Shown here piece after piece: positions 45,404-54,275 of a DNA stretch of 64,000 nt (position 1 is the stretch's first letter; every line of letters begins with the position of its first letter). Origin of the DNA: an uncultured bacterium (GTDB lineage: Bacteria > Patescibacteriota > Saccharimonadia > Saccharimonadales > Saccharimonadaceae); NCBI GenBank assembly GCA_903899655.1, contig CAIUKF010000010.1, forward strand, positions 62,001 through 126,000, in the 5' to 3' direction. Position numbers and translations under genes: made by a program. Under the pieces are notes generated by a model. That model had not been told where the DNA came from. It saw nothing but the letters and a program-made list of their open reading frames with translations, and did no database searches.

Positions 45404-46500
45404 GTGACATCTCCTTCATTATTTGGTACAGCTGCAATCCACGTTTGTCCGCGAACTAACGGAATATCTTTGCCATCTGAATCTCTAAACTTAATTTGCT
45501 CGGTTTTGCTTGATTTAGACCAAGTGGCTGCGGTTGCAGTGCCGTTTTGGAAAATTGTGGCGGCTCCACTACCGATGGTTGTAATGCTTTCGCGATAGCC
45601 GTCTTGCATAACAGTTGACTCATCGACGCGCAGAGCGATGACGACGCTTGGAGTGATTTGGCCGTCTTCGCGGTCTGTATGAGGTTCGCCAGCTTGGGAC
45701 CGAGCATAATTATTAGCCTCGGCGTTATATTTATAATTGCTGTTGTAAAGGTAGCTGCTGATTGTTATATCGATATCAGTGGCATTTGGTGTATCACTTT
45801 TTTTACCATCAACCCGCGTAAAGCCAGTGAATGATGATGAAGTGTAGCCTTTGGCTGTATTTAACGCGTCAAGGTTGGCAAAGCTGGTATACACATTATG
45901 TGGTGCGTTTCGATCGTTTGATCGCCAGTAAGTGTTTGGATTAAAGAATTGATCAATATCGCGATAACTGCCATTGCGGATTTCATTCAATGCATACAAA
46001 CTGCCACCAACATGGCCAATGCTTGAATTAAAAGCTGCCAGCCAGTCGATATCATAAAGTCGCAAACTGCGAACAGGTCCAATTAACTGAGGTTGTTCGG
46101 CTTGGTATAAGACCAAAAATCGAGTAATACCGCCTTCGGCAATGGCCTCAAATACAACGCCGCTATTTTTGAGTCCAGATTGCGGGCGAGCATCGGGGCT
46201 GTTTTCGATCATAATGCCAGTTACGGGTCGTTTTGTTAGCGACTCGTCACTATAAGCAGCGCCTGTTAGCGGAGAATAATATGTGGGCGGTATAACTGGT
46301 TTTGGTTTTGATACGAATAATTTTGATAATGGGATGGCTGTGGTTGACGCATCACCTTGAGTTGCAAGGACGATTATAATATTTCCACCTACAAAAATTA
46401 TTAAAACTATAGTTGCGATAAAAATTATTGGATTATGTTTTGAAAACCACTTATTAAAGTGTAATAACGGTTTTTTGAATAGTTCTTGTATTTTTTTCAT
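45394..46500 (-). CDS. DUF3048 (YerB-like) membrane-anchored protein
   Basis: 368 aa. One N-terminal transmembrane helix (about 24-46), then the DUF3048 domain: LTKRPVTGIMIENSPDARPQSGL, VVFEAIAEGGITRFL, PQLIGPVRSLRLYDIDW and a C-terminal half ending RGQTWIAAVPN. In Firmicutes YerB is an extracytoplasmic lipoprotein of unknown role. First gene of a run with a histidine kinase and regulator. Confidence 0.9.
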   Translation of the reverse strand: MKKIQELFKKPLLHFNKWFSKHNPIIFIATIVLIIFVGGNIIIVLATQGDASTTAIPLSKLFVSKPKPVIPPTYYSPLTGAAYSDESLTKRPVTGIMIENSPDARPQSGLKNSGVVFEAIAEGGITRFLVLYQAEQPQLIGPVRSLRLYDIDWLAAFNSSIGHVGGSLYALNEIRNGSYRDIDQFFNPNTYWRSNDRNAPHNVYTSFANLDALNTAKGYTSSSFTGFTRVDGKKSDTPNATDIDITISSYLYNSNYKYNAEANNYARSQAGEPHTDREDGQITPSVVIALRVDESTVMQDGYRESITTIGSGAATIFQNGTATAATWSKSSKTEQIKFRDSDGKDIPLVRGQTWIAAVPNNEGDVTWK

Positions 46501-46672
46501 AGGCTTAAGCGTTATTATAGCAGAATTTGATATTAAATATTATATTATTGTTGGTTGTAAAAACTACTTGGAATATTGAAGAATCATGTTGTAGAATAGT
46601 AATTAGATAACAGACATTATTATTAACAAAACCGTAATCCCAATAGAAAGTCGGTGTTTTATAATAGAGCAA

Positions 46673-47176
46673 ATGCCTGCCAAGATAGAGTATCCTACGA
46701 TAAACGGTATACCTCTGTCCCCTCAAAATATTGATTTGCCAGAGTCTGAACTTAAATTAAACCGTCCATGGAATAAACATCTTCATCATGATTGTTGGCC
46801 AAAAGCGGCCTTTACGAAGAATGCGTTGTTTAAAGCAGTGCGCGATTTGGCTTCACATCAAACAAACATGCCAATTGATACACATGTCTATTTGCATAAA
46901 AGATATCTAGCACCTAAACCACCAACACCCGAGCAAGCATTAATTGAAATTCAGCGAGCGTTTAAAGATGGCGAGGAGCGTCAATATAAAAAAGGCGGAA
47001 TTATTATTCGACGAAAACTTGGCAAGAAAACCCTCAAGCAAATAATGGAGTGTTACGAAGAGATTAAAGACAAAAATCCGGAAGAAATATATGATCAACA
47101 GGGCGACAATCAGTCGCCTTTTTTATTGGTTGTCAATAAATCAGTACAACTTCGAATTTTTGACATAGCGGAATAA
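46673..47176 (+). CDS. Hypothetical soluble protein
   Basis: 167 aa, no signal peptide or membrane helix. It has a Pro-rich N-terminus and a basic central segment (YKKGGIIIRRKLGKKTLKQIM). No recognised family. A TATAAT box lies 7 nt before the ATG (46660-46665), so the transcript is probably leaderless, like the pilin genes. Convergent with gltX. Confidence 0.65.
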   Translation: MPAKIEYPTINGIPLSPQNIDLPESELKLNRPWNKHLHHDCWPKAAFTKNALFKAVRDLASHQTNMPIDTHVYLHKRYLAPKPPTPEQALIEIQRAFKDGEERQYKKGGIIIRRKLGKKTLKQIMECYEEIKDKNPEEIYDQQGDNQSPFLLVVNKSVQLRIFDIAE

Positions 47177-47189
47177 AATTGTATTTCAG

Positions 47190-48665
47190 CTAGGCAGCGT
47201 CGATGGCGGTTTGCAATCTAGATTGGACTGTGTCGTGGCCTAGGGTGGCCAAAGTGTCGTTAAGGGCTGGGCTGAATGGTGCCCAAGATACGGCCAGACG
47301 GATTAAGCTGAACAATACACCGGGTTTTTGCCCTGTTGTATCAATCAATGCATTTAGAGTAATTTGGATTGATTCGGCATCAAAATCACTGTTTTCAAGT
47401 GCACTTTTGGCGCTAATGAGTAAGTCATTTAATTCTTCACGAGGTATTTTTGCGAGCTGTTTATTGTCACTTGTCATTGTCCAGTCAGGTGTTGGTTCGG
47501 CAAAAAAGTAAGCTGTTAGTAGCGGCAAATCAGCCAAAGTTTTTAAACGGTCCTGAACTAATGACAGTACTTGTTTTTTGGCGTTATCACTTGCCTGTGC
47601 GGCCGATTCAGGCCAAAAATTAGCACAGCGTTTATACAAATCATCCAATGATAATTTGCGAATCCATTGGCCATTTAGCCATAGTAAGCGCTTTTCATCA
47701 AACCTAGCCGGGCTACGTTGAACTCGGTCCAATGAAAATTTAGCAATTAATTCTTCGGCTGAAAATATTTCTTGCTCGGTGCCGTCGTTCCAGCCGAGTG
47801 TCGCCAAAAAGTTCATCATGGCTTCGGGTAAATAGCCGTCGTAGCCGTATTCCAAAATATTTTTGGCGCCGTCGCGTTTGCCTAATTTCTTTTTGCCATC
47901 AATCGCCATAACATATGGCAAAGTCGCTAAAATTGGACGGTCGATGCCTAGGGCTTCATATAAATTTAAAAATTTTGGCGTGGTGCTGATGAATTCTTGG
48001 CTGCGCAAAACGTGAGTAATGCCCATTAACATGTCATCGATAATGTGGCAAAAATTATAGGTTGGATAACCGTCACTTTTGATTAAAATGAAGTCATCAA
48101 TCGCTTCGGGGCCAGTTGATAAATCACCCATAACCACATCGGTCCATTGATAATCTTTGGGGTCAGATTTAAAGCGGAGTGGTAAAGTTCCATCCCAAAC
48201 TGGTGGGTTTTCAGGGCGATGATCACGATACAAAAATGGTTTTTTGTTGGCAATGGCGCTGTTACGAAAGTCCTCGAGTTCTTCTTTGGAGTATGGATCG
48301 GCGTATGCCCTGCCGCTGTCAACTAATTTATGCGCCCACTCAGTGTAAATATCCAAACGTTCAGATTGTTTGTATGGAGCATATGGGCCGCCAACGTCAA
48401 CACCTTCAGTCCATTCAATACCTAACCAACGTAGGCTTTTTTCGATTTGTTCGATGCTGCCCGGTACTTCACGGACTTTGTCGGTATCTTCGATGCGTAA
48501 AATAAAGGTTCCACCGTCTTTTTGGGCAACTAACCATGCAAAAAGTGCTGTTCGGACACCACCGACGTGCATATAACCAGTTGGACTAGGCGCAAAACGA
48601 GTTCGAGGCGTTATGGTAGTTGGCGTCTGGTAGTTGGTAGTTGGTGTATTAGTCTCTTCGCTCAT
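47190..48665 (-). CDS. gltX: Glutamyl-tRNA synthetase
   Basis: 491 aa class I synthetase. HIGH-type motif FAPSPTGYMHVGG (about 24-36) and KMSKS-type motif KKLGKRDGA (about 256-264), with the Glx Rossmann insert and a C-terminal anticodon-binding domain. Whether it is discriminating or also charges tRNA-Gln (with GatCAB) cannot be told from the sequence alone. A dispersed CTATTGG repeat begins right upstream of its start codon. Confidence 0.96.
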   Translation of the reverse strand: MSEETNTPTTNYQTPTTITPRTRFAPSPTGYMHVGGVRTALFAWLVAQKDGGTFILRIEDTDKVREVPGSIEQIEKSLRWLGIEWTEGVDVGGPYAPYKQSERLDIYTEWAHKLVDSGRAYADPYSKEELEDFRNSAIANKKPFLYRDHRPENPPVWDGTLPLRFKSDPKDYQWTDVVMGDLSTGPEAIDDFILIKSDGYPTYNFCHIIDDMLMGITHVLRSQEFISTTPKFLNLYEALGIDRPILATLPYVMAIDGKKKLGKRDGAKNILEYGYDGYLPEAMMNFLATLGWNDGTEQEIFSAEELIAKFSLDRVQRSPARFDEKRLLWLNGQWIRKLSLDDLYKRCANFWPESAAQASDNAKKQVLSLVQDRLKTLADLPLLTAYFFAEPTPDWTMTSDNKQLAKIPREELNDLLISAKSALENSDFDAESIQITLNALIDTTGQKPGVLFSLIRLAVSWAPFSPALNDTLATLGHDTVQSRLQTAIDAA

Positions 48666-48672
48666 AATTGAT

Positions 48673-48787
48673 ATTATTATAACAGATTAAGGTGACTATT
48701 AGAATTTGGCTATTGGAATATGGCTGGAAATGGCTAATAGCTATTGGAATATGGAATATGGCAAATTACAATAACACCAATAGCCAA
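48673..48787. repeat. Dispersed CTATTGG-type repeat upstream of gltX
   Basis: Shares its left end (ATAACAGATTAAGGTGAC...) and right end (AATTACAATAAC-CCAATAGCCAA) with the repeat at 15.8 kb but lacks the long heptamer array. Like that copy it fills a gap between two minus-strand genes and ends in the stop-codon region of the downstream one. Confidence 0.85.
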
Positions 48788-49681
48788 CTAAAGGCTTGTA
48801 GCTATTCGTCGAATTTGGTCTACTGAGAGCGGTGCTTCACTTGAAGAGTTAATTGTATACATTATGCCGCCGTTCACCCAAGACGCACTGCCGCCACCGT
48901 TATTAGTATAGGTATAAATAGATAAACCGCTTTCTTCGAACGTACTTACGACAGCATTGCCGGCATCTTTAGCGACTTGATTTTTTACAGCACTAGAGTC
49001 CCATGAGCTTTTCTTTTGAATAATGTCGTACTTTCCATTGCCGGTATTAGCATGAAAACCAACCGTTACTTGTCCATCACTGAATGATACTGGTCCATTT
49101 GGGCTGTAACCATCAGGGTGATAATTTGGGTAAGAAGCGTTGATGCCGGATTGGGCGCTGGCGATGCTGACAGATAAACTTGGTATATTAAGATAAATAA
49201 ATAAACCAATGACTATAATAACAATTAGGCCGATAAGATAGCTAATTAATCGAATTATCTTTGACTGTTTTCTTGAGTTTTCAATTTCTTTGGCTTTTTC
49301 GGCCTCTAATTGGTTAAAGGCTTCAGCGATTGCTTCTTCCTTGATGGTTTTGGCTGTTTTTTGGGCAATAGCTGGTTGGATGTGTGCAGGATGTACTGGA
49401 GCAGAAGCACGGATAGCGGCAACTTTTACAGCAAGTGGATGTCTGGTTGGGCTAACGTCAAGTTGTGGTTTAGTGATTACTGTTGGTTTAGCTGGTTTAG
49501 CAATAACATGTGGCGTAAAATGTGTAATTCGATTGCTGCGAGCAATATCCATACTACGACCAATTTTACGCGGTTGAGGGGTGTTTTGGCTGGCTGGCTT
49601 TTGAGTAGCGTGCCGATAAAGTGTTTTTGATTTTTGAGTTAAGGAGTGAACCTTAGTTGCGTCAATTTTGTCAGTGCTCAT
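48788..49681 (-). CDS. Membrane-anchored hypothetical protein
   Basis: 297 aa. A long basic, Pro/Ala/Thr-rich cytoplasmic part (1-140), a transmembrane helix at about 143-166 (IRLISYLIGLIVIIVIGLFIYL), and an extracellular domain of about 130 residues with YTNNGGGSASWVNGGIMYTI. The C-terminal part resembles DUF4367-like domains of surface proteins but this is uncertain. Its stop codon lies at the edge of the dispersed repeat. Confidence 0.6.
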   Translation of the reverse strand: MSTDKIDATKVHSLTQKSKTLYRHATQKPASQNTPQPRKIGRSMDIARSNRITHFTPHVIAKPAKPTVITKPQLDVSPTRHPLAVKVAAIRASAPVHPAHIQPAIAQKTAKTIKEEAIAEAFNQLEAEKAKEIENSRKQSKIIRLISYLIGLIVIIVIGLFIYLNIPSLSVSIASAQSGINASYPNYHPDGYSPNGPVSFSDGQVTVGFHANTGNGKYDIIQKKSSWDSSAVKNQVAKDAGNAVVSTFEESGLSIYTYTNNGGGSASWVNGGIMYTINSSSEAPLSVDQIRRIATSL

Positions 49682-49815
49682 AATACCCCTCGCAGGTCTT
49701 TAGTTATTATTATGCCTTTTTCGACATAAGTAATATCACTATATTAGGTATTTTTTGCGAATTTTACAAGGTGCTCGTAGAAAATGTCGACAACTTGTAT
49801 AATAGTACATAAATT

Positions 49816-51276
49816 ATGCGCAAATTAACTACAAAACGAAAAGCCCTTGTTAAATTAATAACCGTCTATGCTTTTATGACTTTAGCTGTGGTCACAATTG
49901 TAGCCATTATTTCCCTGTTTGTATTAGGTTTTAGATTTAATGCTGATGATGGTCGGATTGAACAATATGCCTTTTTGCAGTTTGCAACTAGCCCTAAAAA
50001 CGCAACCGTAACAGTTGATGGTGAAGTTATAAGCTCAAAAACGCCAAATAAGAGTACGGTCCGCGAAGGTCGACATAATGTCGTAATGTCGCTGGATGGT
50101 TATCAAACTTGGTCCAAGTCGGTTGACGTTAAGTCTGGCACGATTACTTGGCTGAATTATGTTATTTTGGTTCCAGATACCAATGTTGCTGAATCGGTTG
50201 CTAATTATGAATCGATCTACTCCACTCTAACAGCACCAAAAAGTCGTAATATGTTGGTTCAGCTTAAGTCTGACACGCCGACTTATAACTTGGTTGACAT
50301 TAGCTCAGACGCAATTAAGACAACCAAAATTACCATTCCTGCGGATACCTACAGCCAATCAGGTGTTGCTGGCGTGGCTCATACTTTTAATAGTTATAAG
50401 TGGGATGATGGCGGTCGCTATGTATTGATTAACCATATTTATGGTGACAAGAATGAATGGCTGGTATTAGACACTCAAGATGTGGCTGTGACAAAAAACA
50501 TTACACGATTATTGAATGTTTCAATCAGTAGTATTAGTTTTTCAGGTACTAGTGGAAATGATTTTTATGCTTTGAACGGAAGCGATATCCGCAAGTTAGA
50601 TCTGGCAGCGGGTACATTGTCAAAGGCGCTGGTCAGTAATGTTGATAGTTTTGAAGTTTATAATTCGAACATTATTACATATACCGGCACTGGCGCAAAT
50701 GGTAATCGAGTGGCTGGATTGTACCGTGAGGGCGACAGTAGTTTGCATATCTTAAAGACTACTTCGTCAACAGATTCAACTTTGCATATCACAACGACAA
50801 ATTATTATAATGAAAATTACATTGCAATTTCGGATGGTAAAAAAGTTGAAATAACTAGCGGCAATTACCCAAATACGGTTGCCGAAAATACTACTAGTAT
50901 GAAGCCATTTGCTTCTTTTGATTCAACGGTTGATGTGCAAAATTTATCGTTTAGTTTAACTGGCGAATACATTTTAGCTCAATCGGGAGCGTATTTTGCT
51001 AGCTTTGATTTAGAAAATAAACACCTTACATCGTCGAATATTGATGGTGCTGGTGATGTCTCGACAATAAAATGGCTTGATAATAGTAATTTATGGTCAG
51101 ACAAAGGTGGAAATCTAGTTGTACGTGACTTTGATGGCATTAATAGTCATATCATTAATTCTGTTGTTTCAGGCCAAGATGTAGCGTTGACGACAAGCAA
51201 AAAATATCTATATAGCATCGGCAAAACCAATACAGGCTATCAGTTACAACGCGTTTTGATGATTACTAAATCTTAG
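49816..51276 (+). CDS. Membrane-anchored PEGA-domain protein
   Basis: 486 aa. N-terminal transmembrane helix (about 12-36), then a PEGA domain (about 52-118: SPKNATVTVDGEVISSKTPNKSTVREGRHNVVMSLDGYQTWSK) and a long beta-rich region of about 350 residues that may be a propeller. PEGA domains are common in surface proteins. A TATAAT box lies 12 nt before the ATG, leaving a very short leader. Its stop overlaps the convergent sortase gene by 4 nt. Confidence 0.78.
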   Translation: MRKLTTKRKALVKLITVYAFMTLAVVTIVAIISLFVLGFRFNADDGRIEQYAFLQFATSPKNATVTVDGEVISSKTPNKSTVREGRHNVVMSLDGYQTWSKSVDVKSGTITWLNYVILVPDTNVAESVANYESIYSTLTAPKSRNMLVQLKSDTPTYNLVDISSDAIKTTKITIPADTYSQSGVAGVAHTFNSYKWDDGGRYVLINHIYGDKNEWLVLDTQDVAVTKNITRLLNVSISSISFSGTSGNDFYALNGSDIRKLDLAAGTLSKALVSNVDSFEVYNSNIITYTGTGANGNRVAGLYREGDSSLHILKTTSSTDSTLHITTTNYYNENYIAISDGKKVEITSGNYPNTVAENTTSMKPFASFDSTVDVQNLSFSLTGEYILAQSGAYFASFDLENKHLTSSNIDGAGDVSTIKWLDNSNLWSDKGGNLVVRDFDGINSHIINSVVSGQDVALTTSKKYLYSIGKTNTGYQLQRVLMITKS

Positions 51277-52478
51277 TTGGCGCCGAATAGACGTTCGAGT
51301 AAGGTTGGAGAATTACCTGGAATCGTTGCAACCGATGTGGCGTTATTATTTGGAGCAACAGCTGATTGACTTGGGTCGGGGCTGATTTGTTCAGCTATGA
51401 CCAGCAATCGATATTTGGCTGTGCCTAGTGGCGTGCAAGTAAGTAGGGTTAGTATCGGTTTGGTTGTTGAATAAACCAGTTTGCTGACATCAGTTGGGTT
51501 AACAGTTTCTTTTTGGGTGACAGTATAAGTGTAACGTTTGGAATTGTAGTTGGCATAGACAGTATCGCCGATATTTAGTCTGTCTAGTTGGGCAAAAATA
51601 AATTTGTAATCACCGCCACCGAACAGGTCGTTACTGCTGTGACCGGCTAGCACCGTATTGCCAACTTGGCCTGGATGGCTGCTGGCGCCGGGAATTGCAA
51701 AATGCGCCAAACCACTATTCATGGCCGCCATCTGAGATTTATAATCATTGCCAATATCATACGATACAGGTACGTCGATATTGATTTTTGGAATGATTAG
51801 TTTTGGGTCTGGGCTGACAGTGATATCAGTAATTGGACTGATGACTATATTTTGAGGGTCGATATTGCCAGGGCTGATATAAGCGACGACATTTGATACT
51901 AGCACCTGGTTGTATTGGACAAATATCAATATTAGTACAGCAATTAATCCTGAAAATAGTGGCCAAAAATGTCGGCTTTTTTTAACCTTGGTGGCGGATT
52001 GTTTAACTTTACCAATCAATCTTTGACGTAAATCGAACATTATTTCTTCATCAGTTGTAGCTGTTGTCGGTTCGGGATTGTGGCTAAAATAGTTTTTCTT
52101 TTCGGTTGGACTTAGTTTTTCAGTTTGAGCATTAATAGACTGTTGCTGGGCTGCAAGTTTAACGTGGTGTTTGTAATAACCCTCGTAATATTTTTGGTAA
52201 TAATCTTGCCATGCGCTGTGATATTTTTTCCATTCCTCACGTTGAATAGTTGTATGTTCGGTGTGAGTTTTATTGTACGGATCAGAGTCTGGATTTGTGG
52301 TCGTTGTGTTGGTCGTGTTTGATTGATTGGTATATAGATTATCAATCTGTGAACGAATAATTTGGGCGGCCGCCTCATTGTTTTGTAGGTATGACCTTCC
52401 CTCAGTACTACTAGATACTGGCCCCTGCACTGGCGGTGGCGGTAAGATTTGACCGTTATCAGGCTGATTTGGCTTCAT
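51273..52478 (-). CDS. Sortase (class D/E-like) with long cytoplasmic N-terminus
   Basis: 401 aa. A Gln/Thr/Asn-rich cytoplasmic N-terminus, a transmembrane helix at about 172-190 (FWPLFSGLIAVLILIFV), then a sortase domain with catalytic His in VLAGHSSND (about 279), Cys in LTLLTCTPLG (about 347) and the following Arg (KYRLL). Sortases link surface proteins to the cell wall or build pili, which fits a monoderm envelope. No obvious LPxTG substrate is encoded nearby. The tail after the domain is short. Confidence 0.9.
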   Translation of the reverse strand: MKPNQPDNGQILPPPPVQGPVSSSTEGRSYLQNNEAAAQIIRSQIDNLYTNQSNTTNTTTTNPDSDPYNKTHTEHTTIQREEWKKYHSAWQDYYQKYYEGYYKHHVKLAAQQQSINAQTEKLSPTEKKNYFSHNPEPTTATTDEEIMFDLRQRLIGKVKQSATKVKKSRHFWPLFSGLIAVLILIFVQYNQVLVSNVVAYISPGNIDPQNIVISPITDITVSPDPKLIIPKINIDVPVSYDIGNDYKSQMAAMNSGLAHFAIPGASSHPGQVGNTVLAGHSSNDLFGGGDYKFIFAQLDRLNIGDTVYANYNSKRYTYTVTQKETVNPTDVSKLVYSTTKPILTLLTCTPLGTAKYRLLVIAEQISPDPSQSAVAPNNNATSVATIPGNSPTLLERLFGAN

Positions 52479-52580
52479 TTGTATAGATTCCTAATGTAAT
52501 CTATTGTACAATATATTATTAGTTACTACTACTTAAAGCGTAAGTAGTATCAATAGTTTTATATATTTTATCAATTTGTT

Positions 52581-52666
52581 GGGCGAGTGGCGGAATGGTA
52601 GACGCGTTAGACTCAAAATCTGGTATCCGCAAGGATGTGGGGGTTCAAGTCCCCCCTTGCCCACCA
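52581..52666 (+). tRNA. tRNA-Leu (anticodon CAA)
   Basis: 86-nt class II tRNA with an encoded CCA. The anticodon loop CTCAAAA gives CAA, and the variable arm ATCC-GCAA-GGAT and T arm GGGGGTTCAAGTCCCCC are perfect. Two further partial copies of its 3' half follow within 330 bp, each interrupted by a structured repeat. Confidence 0.95.
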
Positions 52667-52686
52667 AATTAATATAATATATATAA

Positions 52687-52807
52687 AGGACGTGGGAGTG
52701 AGGATTGCCAGTGGCAATCCGCAAGGAAACATTCCGATGCAAACTATGTTTGCAATCGTGAATTTTCGGGGTCGCGCTTGCGTGACCAAGTCCCCCTCTG
52801 CCCACCA
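52687..52807 (+). repeat. tRNA-Leu fragment with inserted structured element (copy A)
   Basis: AGGACGTGGG of the variable/T arm, then the element, then AAGTCCCCC...GCCCACCA of the tRNA 3' end. Element hairpins: GGATTGCC-AGT-GGCAATCC (52702-52720), then GCAAGG, CGATGCAAAC/GTTTGCAATCG (52735-52758), and GGTCGC...GTGACC (52770-52787). No anticodon arm, so not a functional tRNA. Confidence 0.8.
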
Positions 52808-52828
52808 AACAGTTTAAATTTTTCGTTA

Positions 52829-52991
52829 GGGCGCGCCTTTTAGGCGCACTACGTTCAAAATCTGGTATTCGCAAGGACGTTGGGGTGAGGATTGCCAGTG
52901 GCAATCCGCAAGGCAATGTCACAAATGAATTATATTCATTTGACTGACTTGCGGGGTCGCTGAAAGTGACCAAGTCCCCCCTTGCCCACCA
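52829..52991 (+). repeat. Longer tRNA-Leu-like copy with inserted structured element (copy B)
   Basis: GGGCG acceptor start, a hairpin GCGCC-TTTTA-GGCGC in place of the D arm, a TTCAAAATCTGGTATTCGCAAGGACG stretch matching the anticodon and variable arms of tRNA-Leu (CAA), then an insertion in the T arm and the normal 3' end with CCA. The insertion carries GGATTGCC-AGT-GGCAATCC (52889-52907), CCGCAAG/CTTGCGG (52906-52954), AAATGAAT/ATTCATTT (52923-52941) and GGTCGCT-GAA-AGTGACC. Either a decayed tRNA or an unusual tRNA-like gene. Confidence 0.75.
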
Positions 52992-53020
52992 AATACATAA
53001 AATTTAATTAGTAGTTGATT

Positions 53021-53401
53021 TTATAAATGCGCACGGTTTCTAGCGATAGATAATCTTACATAACCTATCGTCATACCAACGACTAAGCCAAAAAAAGGCA
53101 CAGCGCCTAATAACGGTCCGTATTGAACAAAAACAACCCAACTTGGTAAAGCTGCGATTAATAAGCCTACAACAAGAATCAATGGCCAATTTTCTGGTTT
53201 TTGTGTGATACCGATACCAAAAACTACGCAGCTTATTGTTGTTAAGTTATAGGCATAAAATAACCCACCATATCCGGCAAATAATGCTAATACGAAGCTA
53301 ATTATTAGAGCTATTATTCCTTGTGATGCTAAATCAAGGCTTCGATTTTTATCCTGATTCCCTGTGTTGACTGGTGATGTGTTTTTAGTGTCATTCTGCA
53401 T
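53021..53401 (-). CDS. Small multi-helix membrane protein
   Basis: 126 aa. An N-terminal polar segment, then four hydrophobic helices (about 28-50, 52-66, 73-90, 95-115). No recognised family; it resembles the many small DUF-type integral membrane proteins of CPR genomes. Stands alone between the tRNA-Leu repeats and the next operon. Confidence 0.6.
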   Translation of the reverse strand: MQNDTKNTSPVNTGNQDKNRSLDLASQGIIALIISFVLALFAGYGGLFYAYNLTTISCVVFGIGITQKPENWPLILVVGLLIAALPSWVVFVQYGPLLGAVPFFGLVVGMTIGYVRLSIARNRAHL

Positions 53402-53480
53402 TATTAATCCTTTTGATATAAATTTATCTAGACTATGCTTGTTTGCAATTTACTATCTACAATATACCATATACCATATA

Positions 53481-54275
53481 CTATTTACTAACTAGACTCG
53501 CCGTCACGCTTTCAAGAGGTTTATTTGGATTCCAAGCCCAATAAACGCTGGCATTTGCGGCGGTGTTGCCACGCCAGATGCGCATTGGTTGGTCCCATGG
53601 AGTGGTTGTGACTTGCCCGCCACTGGCGACTAATATCATGTCTTGATGAAAAACGGCGATGCTGGCGGGATACGTGATGGTAAATTTATGTAAGGCTTCG
53701 ACCAGATTGGTCAGTTGCATACTGAATGTTAAAACTTTTGGATAATAGACGGCTGAAAAGATTTTTTGCAACTGCGCAAATGACGCTACAATTAGCGTAT
53801 TTGGACGTTCTACCATTGTTGAACTGCTGTTTTTGAGTAAGTCGATTGAATCACGGGTAATTGTAATTGGCCCGCTGTAATCACGGATAAAATCTTCGTA
53901 TAAAATAGCAGTTTCGCTGTTGCGGCCGGCGTCACCGATTAATAAAATTGACGTTGCCCAGTTCCCGACTGCTTTCATGTCGATCAGTGCTTCGCGCGAC
54001 AAACCACCAGATGGATTAGTCGGTCCATAAATTACCTCGGTCATAATACTGGGGATATTTTTTTTCAGAGCGTCGGGTAATAATACGCGAACAGCGCCGG
54101 CACCGGTTTTCAATGTCGTTTGGTAAGCTTCGGCGACGCCAGCAAAACCTAGGCTGTTGCCGCCAATAATACCGATTCGGCCAGCCTGCGACTTTTGTTC
54201 GGGTTTAGACCATTCAATATCTGGATAAAGTGGTTTGTCGGCGGTTTGTTTATGCCAATATGAATGAGTTTCCAT
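53481..54275 (-). CDS. NnrD/YjeF-C-like (ribokinase-fold) protein
   Basis: 264 aa. RIGIIGGNSLGFAGVAEAYQTTLKTGAGAVRVLLP matches the N-terminal part of ADP/ATP-dependent NAD(P)H-hydrate dehydratases, and LLIGDAGRNSETAILYEDFI aligns with the family's Gly/Asp segment. The C-terminal signature GTGDxLAG of the catalytic site is not preserved (GNTAANASVYWAW instead), so the activity is doubtful. It overlaps the upstream HAD phosphatase gene by 26 nt; the two are followed by xth, all on the minus strand. Confidence 0.6.
   Translation of the reverse strand: METHSYWHKQTADKPLYPDIEWSKPEQKSQAGRIGIIGGNSLGFAGVAEAYQTTLKTGAGAVRVLLPDALKKNIPSIMTEVIYGPTNPSGGLSREALIDMKAVGNWATSILLIGDAGRNSETAILYEDFIRDYSGPITITRDSIDLLKNSSSTMVERPNTLIVASFAQLQKIFSAVYYPKVLTFSMQLTNLVEALHKFTITYPASIAVFHQDMILVASGGQVTTTPWDQPMRIWRGNTAANASVYWAWNPNKPLESVTASLVSK

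Noticed and set aside
52687-52991. Group I intron in a tRNA gene
   Set aside because: The insertions are about 95 nt, too short for a group I core, and sit in T or D loops rather than the anticodon loop.
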